Shown here piece by piece: positions 28,040 to 35,923 of a stretch of 64,000 nt of DNA. Position numbers and translations under genes: made by a program. The notes below the pieces were generated by a model. That model made no database searches, was not told the origin of the DNA, and worked only from the letters and a program-made list of their open reading frames with translations. Position 1 is the stretch's first letter; every line of letters starts with the position of its first letter. The stretch lies in contig CALVED010000002.1 of assembly GCA_944326485.1 (NCBI GenBank), positions 1 through 64,000 on the forward strand. The letters run 5' to 3'. The stretch comes from Candidatus Gastranaerophilales bacterium. Its GTDB lineage: Bacteria > Cyanobacteriota > Vampirovibrionia > Gastranaerophilales > Gastranaerophilaceae.

Positions 28040-28717
28040 ATGGATATATTAAATAGACTGGAAAAAGAATCAGATAAAGACTATCAAAAATATATTTCTT
28101 CTTTACTTCCAAATATTGATAATGTTTTGGGGGTTAGGCTTCCAATATTGCGTAAATTGGCAAAGGAAATTTTGAAGGAGAATAAATTTAAAAGTTTTCT
28201 TTATGCTAAAAAGCATAAATATATGGAAGAATATATGTTAAAAGGTATTTTGATTGGTCTTTTAAACGCACCTGTTTGCGAAATTATTAACTATATAAAA
28301 TTGTTTGTGCCTCAAATTGATAATTGGGCAGTATGTGACAGCTTTTGCAATAGTTTAAAATTTACTCAACATAATTTAAAGGAAATATGGGATTTTCTTC
28401 AACCATATTTTGAATCTTCATCTGAGTATGAAATTCGTTTTGCTTTTGTCATGTTGATAAATTATTATCTTAGTGATGAATATATAGATAAAGTTTTTTT
28501 ATTAGTTGATAAATTTAAGGATGATAGATATTATACAAAAATGAGTGTAGCTTGGCTTGTTTCAACTTGCTATATCAAATATCCCTTACGAACTGAAAAA
28601 TATTTAACAAAGGCAAAACTTGATAGGTGGACTTATAACAAAAGCATACAAAAGATTTGTGAGTCTTTAAAAATAGATAAAGAAACAAAAATAAAATTAA
28701 AAAGGATGAAACGCTAA
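28040..28717 (+). CDS. DNA alkylation repair protein, AlkD-like HEAT-repeat fold
   Basis: A 225-residue all-helical protein matching the DNA alkylation repair (AlkC/AlkD) family. It has V-R-L-P-I-L-R-K-L-A-K-E near the start, the hallmark D-N-W-A-V-C-D-S-F-C near residue 95, and Y-Y-T-K-M-S-V-A-W-L-V-S-T-C-Y near residue 173. AlkD removes positively charged alkylpurines without base flipping; many relatives with this fold are uncharacterised. The ATG at 28040 was chosen over one 15 bases upstream, since tataat at 28028-28033 lies inside the longer frame and would place transcription start at or next to 28040, a leaderless mRNA. Confidence 0.82.
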   Translation: MDILNRLEKESDKDYQKYISSLLPNIDNVLGVRLPILRKLAKEILKENKFKSFLYAKKHKYMEEYMLKGILIGLLNAPVCEIINYIKLFVPQIDNWAVCDSFCNSLKFTQHNLKEIWDFLQPYFESSSEYEIRFAFVMLINYYLSDEYIDKVFLLVDKFKDDRYYTKMSVAWLVSTCYIKYPLRTEKYLTKAKLDRWTYNKSIQKICESLKIDKETKIKLKRMKR

Positions 28718-28720
28718 TTT

Positions 28721-31700
28721 CTAGTCCAGAGTGAAAATATCCTGTAAATCAGCATAAGTTAATGTTTTACCAATATTTCTATCTACAGAGATTACAGAGT
28801 CAACAAGATTTCTCTTGTCCATTTTTAATTTTTGAATTTTTTCTTCAACTGTATTTTTGGTAATTAGTCTGTAAACAAATACTTTTTTAGTTTGACCTAT
28901 ACGGTAAGCTCTATCTGTTGCTTGATCTTCAACTGCAGGATTCCACCAAGGGTCATAATGTATAACATAGTCGGCACCTGTTAAGTTTAATCCGGTACCG
29001 CCAGCCTTTAAACTTACCAAAAATATTGGAATAGAATCGTCGTTATTAAATCTTTCAACAACTTCTTGTCTGTTTTTAGTAGAACCTGTTAAGTATTCAT
29101 GTTTGATACCTTCTTTAACAAGCCATTCTTTTATAATATCAAGCATGTCAACAAATTGAGAGAATAATAAAATTCTATGACCTTCCGATATAATTTCTTC
29201 AAGCATTGATTTTAATTGTTCAAATTTTCCTGAGGTTTCAATTCCTTTTTTATTTTCTTTATCATATAAACGAGGATGACAACAAATTTGACGTAATCTT
29301 AAAAGAGCAGAGAATATACTCATGCGACTTTTTTCAAGTCCATTTTCTGCAATAGATTTGAATAATTCTTCTTTTGTAGAATCAAGTACTTCAAGATAGA
29401 AGTCTTTTTGTTCGGGAGTTAATTCACAGTATGCTATATTTTCTACTTTATCAGGTAGGTCTTTTGCAACATCTCGTTTCATACGTCTTAAAATGAACGG
29501 ATAAATTTGAGATTTTAAGCGTTTTTCAACGATTTTTTCACCTCTATCAACAATAGGTGCTACATATCTATAATTAAATTCAGATTGACTTAGCAAAAAT
29601 CCAGGCATCAAAAAGTCAAATACAGACCATAATTCCTCTAGTTTATTTTCGATTGGAGTACCGGATAGAGCCAGTTTATGCTGACCGTTTAATTGTTTTA
29701 TTGATTTTGCGGTTATTGATTCGGGATTTTTTATATTTTGAGATTCATCCAGAATAATATATCTGAATTCATATTTTTTTAACTTTTCAATATCTCGTCT
29801 TATAAGTGCATAACTTGTTATAACAATATCATATTTAGGTATTTCTTTAAAATGTTCTTTTCTGTCAGTCCCGCTTAACTTTAAACATTTTAAAGAAGGA
29901 ATAAATTTCTGGATTTCATTTTCCCAGTTAAAAACAACAGAAGTTGGACATACAACTAAATTTGTAGCTTTTTTATCTTTTTCTTTTGCTTTTTGAAGTA
30001 GAGTTAAAGCTTGAAGAGTTTTCCCAAGCCCCATATCATCAGCTAAAATTCCATTTAACCCATATTTGTAAAGGAACCATAGCCAGCTAAATCCTTTATA
30101 TTGGTATTCCCTTAGTTCTGCATTAATACCTTTTGGAAGAGGTGCATTATCCATAGTTGAAAAAGTTGATATTTGTTTCCAAAAAGCTGAGAATTTTCTG
30201 CTCATTTTTAATTTAAAACCCAGATTCTGCATTTCTGACAAAAGACCTGCTCTATAGGTTTTTACAATATATTTGTTATCTTCATTCTTATATACATCAA
30301 AAGTGTTGAAAGATTTTAATAAAGAGAATATATCTTGTCCTGGAACTTCAACAAAACCATAATTTTTAACTCTTAGATATTTATCGCCTTCTATTATTAA
30401 ATTATAAATTTCATCAAAACTAATTTCTTCCTCGCCAACACTTCCATACAAATTCACTTCAAAACTGTCTGTTGAATCAATAGAAAAGTCAATGTCCGCA
30501 ACAAGTCTGAAAGGTTTTGGAGATAATTTAAAGAAAGACATATCATCTTTTTCTTCAAATTTCCAGCCATCACCTGCTCTTTTTAAATAATAGTTATAAA
30601 AATCAATTGCATTTTCTTTCTCAATTGCAAGGTTATTAGTTTGCATAGGGGCAAATTTGCATGCTAAAAGCATCTGGTATGCTCTTTCTTCATGGGCAAT
30701 ATTCCTTTTTACCCAGTATAACAAATCTTCTTTAGGTTTTTTTATTGTAACATAAGGATTTTTTGCTGCAGATTTTGAATAGGCAACTCTTGTTCCATCA
30801 TAATCAAATTCAAGTTCAGCCTTTAATGCTCCATCATAATCAAGTCCCATTGTAACTATATTTAATGGCGGTTTTTGCTCAAGTGTTAATTTATCTATAA
30901 TTTCTGATACTTCACAAGGAATAATCTGTCTTAATTTTGGAAGTTCTTCATATAAGAATTTTGCACCTTCTGCATCTTTAACATCTGTAAATGTAGATTT
31001 AATAAGATTTTGAGGAAGACTTGAAAGCGCAACATTAATAGGAAATATTTTATTTTTATATCTGCCCCATTTTAATTGTCGTGAGAAATAACGAACCTCT
31101 TCAAATGGAATGATATCGTCCTTGTCAGGTCTTTGCCAATACAATGATAGAAGAACATTCCCTACCATTGAGAAATTAACAGATAAAGAAATTTTCCATT
31201 CATCTTGGCAGAATACCAATTTATTTTTTGTTTTACCATCAATAACATCATCAGCTTTTGATAAAAGCTGGAAAAATCCGTCAAACTTGGCTATTGGTAT
31301 ATCATACCAGCCGGCTTTTTTATCTAGTCTTGAATTCTTTAATAATAATTGAAAAATAGCAAGTTCAACTTTTTGTGAATTATTTAATTCAAATTCAGTA
31401 TTTTCTTTTTGGGCAATTATCAATGCTTTTAAAATTGCTTCAATATCTCTTATTACTTTTCCGGTATTTCTATCCATAACAAGGATTGAAAAGAAATTTT
31501 GTCTTCTTTTTGCGTTGAAATGGAATATATAACCACCTTTTGGATTATCATTCATAAATGTTTGTTCATCAGAATAGTCTGGTTGAATTTTAAATCTTCG
31601 TTCAAGAAATTCATCATATACATGTTCATCAATTGCTTTTAAAGCAACGGCAATTGCATGTTTACACCATTTTTCTTTTAAAGGACAAGAACAAGATGGT

Positions 31701-31936
31701 TCTACACTATTTTTTTTAAATTTAAGTTCTACATCGTAAAATGACTTAAAATTACCTTTAACCTTTGCTTTAATTCCAGTCTTAGAAACATCAAAAGAAG
31801 CAACCTGCTCTTTTTGATGGTATTCATAACCCCTTCTCCAGCTTCCGGGGGTGGAATTTTCTTTTAAATACTTATAATTAAAGTTACAAACAGCCATGAA
31901 ATCTCTTGTAGTTATATCTGCAAAAATAGGGTACAT
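28721..31936 (-). CDS. SWIM zinc-finger SNF2-family helicase
   Basis: A 1071-residue protein. A SWIM zinc finger (C-S-C-P-L-K-E-K-W-C-K-H, about residues 80-91) leads into a long family-specific middle. A C-terminal SNF2 ATPase (about 600-1060) follows, with motif I A-D-D-M-G-L-G-K-T, motif II L-D-E-S-Q (DEAH variant), motif III L-S-G-T-P-I, and motifs V-VI L-K-A-G-G-T-G-L-N-L and D-R-A-Y-R-I-G-Q. These RapA/HepA-like translocases remodel protein-DNA or RNA polymerase complexes; the specific role here is unknown. It stands alone and converges on the AlkD-like gene with a 3-bp gap. Confidence 0.93.
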   Translation of the reverse strand: MYPIFADITTRDFMAVCNFNYKYLKENSTPGSWRRGYEYHQKEQVASFDVSKTGIKAKVKGNFKSFYDVELKFKKNSVEPSCSCPLKEKWCKHAIAVALKAIDEHVYDEFLERRFKIQPDYSDEQTFMNDNPKGGYIFHFNAKRRQNFFSILVMDRNTGKVIRDIEAILKALIIAQKENTEFELNNSQKVELAIFQLLLKNSRLDKKAGWYDIPIAKFDGFFQLLSKADDVIDGKTKNKLVFCQDEWKISLSVNFSMVGNVLLSLYWQRPDKDDIIPFEEVRYFSRQLKWGRYKNKIFPINVALSSLPQNLIKSTFTDVKDAEGAKFLYEELPKLRQIIPCEVSEIIDKLTLEQKPPLNIVTMGLDYDGALKAELEFDYDGTRVAYSKSAAKNPYVTIKKPKEDLLYWVKRNIAHEERAYQMLLACKFAPMQTNNLAIEKENAIDFYNYYLKRAGDGWKFEEKDDMSFFKLSPKPFRLVADIDFSIDSTDSFEVNLYGSVGEEEISFDEIYNLIIEGDKYLRVKNYGFVEVPGQDIFSLLKSFNTFDVYKNEDNKYIVKTYRAGLLSEMQNLGFKLKMSRKFSAFWKQISTFSTMDNAPLPKGINAELREYQYKGFSWLWFLYKYGLNGILADDMGLGKTLQALTLLQKAKEKDKKATNLVVCPTSVVFNWENEIQKFIPSLKCLKLSGTDRKEHFKEIPKYDIVITSYALIRRDIEKLKKYEFRYIILDESQNIKNPESITAKSIKQLNGQHKLALSGTPIENKLEELWSVFDFLMPGFLLSQSEFNYRYVAPIVDRGEKIVEKRLKSQIYPFILRRMKRDVAKDLPDKVENIAYCELTPEQKDFYLEVLDSTKEELFKSIAENGLEKSRMSIFSALLRLRQICCHPRLYDKENKKGIETSGKFEQLKSMLEEIISEGHRILLFSQFVDMLDIIKEWLVKEGIKHEYLTGSTKNRQEVVERFNNDDSIPIFLVSLKAGGTGLNLTGADYVIHYDPWWNPAVEDQATDRAYRIGQTKKVFVYRLITKNTVEEKIQKLKMDKRNLVDSVISVDRNIGKTLTYADLQDIFTLD

Positions 31937-32131
31937 ATTTAATTATCGTTGACAAAATCATTTTTATATAATGCTTGTATCCCTAGAGCAGCAACAACTT
32001 ATAATTAACTGATATCTACAATTGTTATTATACATAAAACTAAAAAAATGGCAAGCGATTAATTTAAATGGAATTTTTTACATAGGTATTGAATTTTTTT
32101 TTTTAGCGTATAATAATTATTTTAGCTTTTT

Positions 32132-32205
32132 GGCTGGGTAGCTCAGTTGGCGAGAGCGCACGGCTCATACCCGTGAGGTCGAGAGTTCGAATCTCTCCCC
32201 AGCTA
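32132..32205 (+). tRNA. tRNA-Met (anticodon CAT, elongator type)
   Basis: A 74-nt cloverleaf. The acceptor ggctggg pairs with cccagct through a G-T wobble at the end, with discriminator A. The D arm is gctc/gagc. The anticodon stem cacgg/ccgtg encloses the loop ctcatac, giving CAT. The T arm is gagag/ctctc with loop ttcgaat. The initiator GGG:CCC anticodon stem is absent, so this is elongator Met; a lysidine-modified Ile tRNA cannot be excluded. CCA is not encoded. Confidence 0.93.
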
Positions 32206-32880
32206 TTTTTAGTGTTTAAAAACGGGTAATCACCGAAGCGCTGTTTTTCCAAAACAATTCAAGTTATGTTCATTACTTCACATAACTTTCATTGGAGCGC
32301 ACGGTCCCTCTCGTAAAACGATATTAAATCGTTTTACTCGGCAGAGTCCGTGAGGTCGAAAGCATAGAATTGCTTTGAGGAGTTTACACAACATACAGGT
32401 AAGCTATTGAAAAACGAATCTTTCCCCAGCTATTTTTAGTGTTTAAAAACGGGTAATCACCGAAGCGCTGTTTTTTCAAAACAATTCAAGTTATGTTCAT
32501 ACTTCACATAACTTTCATTGGAGCGTACGGTCCCTATCGTAAAACGATATTGAATAATGAATGCAACTATATATGTAGTTTCGTAATTTTGTTTATAGAA
32601 ACAACGTCAAAGCTTTGTTTGTTTGAGGACGAAGTCCGAGTTACAAAGCTTCAGGTTGAAATTAACAAAATCGAAACGGAATATCAAGTTGCTAGCCTTT
32701 TGGTACTTTTCTGTAATGAGAAAAGTACATAATGAATAAATATTTAATTCAAGATTATACAAAAATAAAAAAATTGATTGTCTTTATATGTTAAGTAGTA
32801 AATTGAATTTATTCAAGTTATGTTCATTCTTCACATAACTTTCATTGGAGTGCACGATTCCTCTTGTAAAACAATTAAAT
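32205..32880 (+). repeat. Array of tRNA-Met-derived, hairpin-bearing partial copies
   Basis: No gene lies in these ~680 bp. Downstream of tRNA-Met, a block with gggtaatcaccgaagcgctg, a hairpin aagttatgt/acataactt and gagcg-c/t-acgg recurs at about 32205-32340 and 32424-32552, with a shorter piece at 32812-32880. Each ends in a fragment resembling the middle of the tRNA. A 79-codon frame over part of it is not supported. Confidence 0.75.
32292..32431 (+). pseudogene. tRNA-Met-like relic with two insertions
   Basis: Pieces of the tRNA-Met sequence appear in order. The agcgcacgg half of the anticodon stem is followed by ~43 nt instead of the 7-nt loop, including a gtaaaacgat/atcgttttac hairpin, then ccgtgaggtc. 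The T arm has ~55 nt inserted in its loop, then cgaatctttccccagct. The T stem reads gaaag/ctttc instead of gagag/ctctc, a compensated pair change. The 5' acceptor and D stem are missing, so it cannot be a normal tRNA. Confidence 0.65.
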
Positions 32881-32889
32881 ATTATTTTA

Positions 32890-33975
32890 TTAGTTTGCTT
32901 TTTCAGGTTTTCTGAAAAAGGTTTTTTCCATGTATGTTATAAATTCTTCAAGAGAGTAGTCTTTGAACTCTTTTTCTTTCTCTTTGTATTGAAGAGCCAA
33001 ATCTTTTTCGCCCATATTATAGTATATATAGGCATTTGCTATATTATAAAAATATGAATTTTTTCTTTCCTGTTTCAGTTCTTTGAGTGCTTTTTCATAC
33101 TGTTTTTGACCCGTATATATTTTAACGAGAAGTCTATAACGTGATTTATCTACTTGCATAGCATAATCGAGTGCTTTATCATAATCGCCTTTTGCCGAAT
33201 ATATATCTGCCAAAAATCTTATAGCATTCGGATAATCGCTCTTATTTATGCATTCAATTGCTTTATCATATTCAGCGATTTCATAATAGAAAAGGGCAAT
33301 TCTTAAATAATTGTTTTTTTTAGATATTTTTGCAGAAATTAATGTGTATTTAAGATAATCATCTATGAGTTTTTTTGCCTCAGGACTGCTATAATCAGGA
33401 ATTTTTTTATTGTTTTTATATTTATCATATAATTCCCATTCGCTGTCTAAGGCTATTGCATCTGCACTAACTCCTTTTACATAAGGTATAACTGCTATTT
33501 TATATGATATTTTGTGTAATTTTTTTAAAAAACCTATATCTTCCATTTTGTAGTGATAGTGAAAAATATAATTGAAAATTACACAAGGCAATCCTAAATA
33601 AAAAATTATTGCAAGAATAACTAAAATAACCGAAAACTTTTTAATATCCTTTTTTTCTTGCGATTTAATCGAAAGAATAATTTTTATAATTGTAATAATT
33701 GCAAAAATTAATATTTCAATACTTAATATGATAGAAAGTTCATTACAGTATGAAGATGCAATGCATTCTAAAATATTTTGAATTGTTATCGGAGGAAAGT
33801 AAAAATAGGTTCTAAAACAGATTATTATTAAATAATAAAGAATTAATAAAGCTAAAATCGGCAAAAATATTATATTTTTAATTTTTTTAGGGAAAAAAAT
33901 TTTAGCCATAATTAAAGGCAGAATAAGAAAAACAGGAATTGAACCTATAATTATTAGAAAATAGTTTAAAAACAT
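32890..33975 (-). CDS. Membrane protein with C-terminal TPR domain
   Basis: A 361-residue protein. About four hydrophobic segments fill the first ~145 residues (near 1-28, 35-58, 80-103 and 115-138). A TPR solenoid follows from about residue 200 to 340, with units such as Y-Y-E-I-A-E-Y-D-K-A-I-E-C-I and D-I-Y-S-A-K-G-D-Y-D-K-A-L-D-Y-A. The TPR part is probably soluble and binds partner proteins at the membrane. I do not recognise a named family. It is monocistronic, and its 3' end abuts the tRNA-derived array. Confidence 0.75.
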   Translation of the reverse strand: MFLNYFLIIIGSIPVFLILPLIMAKIFFPKKIKNIIFLPILALLILYYLIIICFRTYFYFPPITIQNILECIASSYCNELSIILSIEILIFAIITIIKIILSIKSQEKKDIKKFSVILVILAIIFYLGLPCVIFNYIFHYHYKMEDIGFLKKLHKISYKIAVIPYVKGVSADAIALDSEWELYDKYKNNKKIPDYSSPEAKKLIDDYLKYTLISAKISKKNNYLRIALFYYEIAEYDKAIECINKSDYPNAIRFLADIYSAKGDYDKALDYAMQVDKSRYRLLVKIYTGQKQYEKALKELKQERKNSYFYNIANAYIYYNMGEKDLALQYKEKEKEFKDYSLEEFITYMEKTFFRKPEKAN

Positions 33976-34090
33976 ATATAAAAACTCCTAAAATAGTTAA
34001 TAATTTTATTAATACCCTATTATCAGATGTTTTTAACAATGGTATTGATAAGGTTTTTATATGATTTTTCTTCTTTATTATAATTTAATT

Positions 34091-34504
34091 TTATTCTGAA
34101 TCTTTGTTATATAGTTTTCTTAAAGCACGTTCAAATGTTTTAAAGTGTGGTTCAAAGAATTTTAATTCTATATCTGATTTCGCGATTAAAAATTGCATTG
34201 TCTGAAATATTAGACTACCGGCTTTTACTTCCGGAATTTTTTTATTAGTATAAATACCGCTTTCAATCGGTTCTTTAAGTTTATCACTTGTATATCTCAT
34301 TCCAAGGGCAAAGCCTTTGTTATAGGGGGCTTTATATATTTCGATTGTATCCCCTTCCGTAACTTCTTTTATAACTCTGTGGTCAAGAAATTTTTTGTAC
34401 TCGTTTACTAAATTATCAGTATAGTTAGTTGGAGTACCTTCAGGCATTTTTGTATATAAATTTTTATTTACAATCAGATTTGCTTTGAAAGAGATATTAT
34501 TCAT
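34091..34504 (-). CDS. Small tagged protein of unknown function
   Basis: A 137-residue protein starting M-N-N-I-S-F-K-A. The S-F-K motif is at residues 5-7, the closest to the N-terminus of any tagged protein here. The rest is soluble-looking, with mixed strand and helix and no Cys clusters. A conserved-looking central stretch (about 55-75) contains I-E-I-Y-K-A-P and G-F-A-L-G-M-R-Y. No known domain is recognised. It is divergent from the tagged PRPP synthetase; the 189-bp gap between them must hold both promoters. Confidence 0.6.
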   Translation of the reverse strand: MNNISFKANLIVNKNLYTKMPEGTPTNYTDNLVNEYKKFLDHRVIKEVTEGDTIEIYKAPYNKGFALGMRYTSDKLKEPIESGIYTNKKIPEVKAGSLIFQTMQFLIAKSDIELKFFEPHFKTFERALRKLYNKDSE

Positions 34505-34693
34505 AATATTTATTCAAAATGTAAACATAAAATGTTTTGCCATTTATATACTTATTACTCTTAAATTCTTTTATTTATTAGGTTTTTAATACCTGATATC
34601 TTATTGATATATTGTGTAAAAGAGTAATATATTATAAAATAATACTATATTTATTTACTGGCATGTATTAATAACAAAAGAAAAGGGTGTTTT

Positions 34694-35743
34694 ATGAAGA
34701 TTACGGCTTTGGGACGACCATTTTACCATTATCCTAAGAGTAATGCATTCATAAGCAAAGTTTCAATGTCCGCACCAAAATCTCAAGGTGCGGATATTTT
34801 TTGCTTTAAAGGTGCATCAACTCTTTCTGATAAGGCAAGTATTATTCCATCATCAAATCCAACAGATTTGGAATATCAAGTTGAAAAGAATACAGGAATT
34901 GTGCCTGTAGATACTGTTGTAAAAAAGTTCAAAAATGGAGAAACATACGTTAATATAGCTGGCAATATAAGGGGAAAAGATGTTTATATTATGCCTGCAG
35001 GCGGAAATAACGTTAATGATAACCTGATGGAAACATATTTAAAAGCAGATGCGGCAAAAAGAGCAGGTGCCGATAGGGTAATTGCCATATTGCCTAGTTT
35101 TGATTATGCTCGTCAAGAAAAAAGGACAGAAAAAGGCGAACCTATTGCAGCTCGTTTAAATATGGATTTATTAAAGACATCAGGTGTAGATGAAATAATC
35201 ACAACAGATTTACACACCCCTGCAATTGAAGGATTTGCTCCAAATTCTATGAAAGTAACACATATAGAATCAATGCAATTGATGAAAAATTATATAACAT
35301 CTAAAGGACTTAAAGATTTGGTTGTTGTAAGTCCTGATTTGGGCGGAACAAAAAGAGCTGATAAATTAGCGAAATCACTTGGTTGTGATAAGGCAATAGT
35401 ATATAAACATCGTCAAGCACATAATGAAGCCACAGCAGAAGAATTAATAGGTGATGTTACCGGTAAAAATTGTATAATATTTGACGATATTATAGATACA
35501 GCAGGAACGATAGCTGAAGCATCAAAACTATTAAAGAAAAAAGGAGCTAAAGATATCTATGTATGTGCTGCTCATGGTTTATTTAACGGTGAGGCAATGA
35601 AAAGATTAAATGATGCTCCTGTTAAAGAAGTTATAGTAACAAATAGTGTGGAGAAAAAGCCAAATTCTATTGAGAAGATTAAGCAGGTTGATATTTCTTT
35701 TGAAATTGCAAAAGCAATGCAGGCTTTATCTCAAGCAGGTTAA
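34694..35743 (+). CDS. Ribose-phosphate pyrophosphokinase-like protein with tagged N-terminal extension
   Basis: A 349-residue protein. From about residue 60 it follows PRPP synthetase: F-K-N-G-E-T-Y-V-N-I, N-I-R-G-K-D-V-Y-I, the ATP-binding D-Y-A-R-Q-E-K-R, the metal-binding D-L-H, the ribose-5-P region V-S-P-D-L-G-G-T-K-R-A, and the PRPP loop D-D-I-I-D-T-A-G-T. It would make PRPP from ribose-5-phosphate and ATP. The first ~50 residues are an extra segment beginning M-K-I-T and containing C-F-K-G (37-40), the signature seen on unrelated proteins here. Core length is otherwise standard. It may be a second, specialised copy; a conventional prs would lie elsewhere. Confidence 0.85.
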   Translation: MKITALGRPFYHYPKSNAFISKVSMSAPKSQGADIFCFKGASTLSDKASIIPSSNPTDLEYQVEKNTGIVPVDTVVKKFKNGETYVNIAGNIRGKDVYIMPAGGNNVNDNLMETYLKADAAKRAGADRVIAILPSFDYARQEKRTEKGEPIAARLNMDLLKTSGVDEIITTDLHTPAIEGFAPNSMKVTHIESMQLMKNYITSKGLKDLVVVSPDLGGTKRADKLAKSLGCDKAIVYKHRQAHNEATAEELIGDVTGKNCIIFDDIIDTAGTIAEASKLLKKKGAKDIYVCAAHGLFNGEAMKRLNDAPVKEVIVTNSVEKKPNSIEKIKQVDISFEIAKAMQALSQAG

Positions 35744-35768
35744 TCTCTTTAAATGACTTTTTTGAAAG

Positions 35769-35822
35769 TTTTGTAATTTGTTAGCGAGTTATCCTCGCTA
35801 GTAAAGTGTGATGACAGATTAG
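35769..35822 (+). repeat. Dispersed intergenic repeat, copy 5 (hairpin 2 only)
   Basis: Contains ttgttagcgag, a short loop, ctcgctagtaaa and the trailing gtgtgatgacagatta that matches the right end of complete copies. Hairpin 1 is missing. It lies 26 bp after the PRPP synthetase stop. Confidence 0.6.
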
Positions 35823-35923
35823 TTTACACATATAAATTTAATTATTAATCTATATATCAGAGGATTGCAATAAAAAATTAGTGTATAATATTTTATTATA
35901 GGGATATTACTTGAGGATTTATT

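Noticed and set aside
32296-32431. Insertions in the tRNA-Met-like copy as self-splicing introns
   Set aside because: They are ~43 and ~55 nt, far too short for group I or II introns, and the 5' part of the tRNA is missing.
32493-32732. A 79-codon frame downstream of tRNA-Met
   Set aside because: It overlaps the tRNA-derived repeats, lacks a ribosome-binding site, and its sequence changes with the repeat decay.
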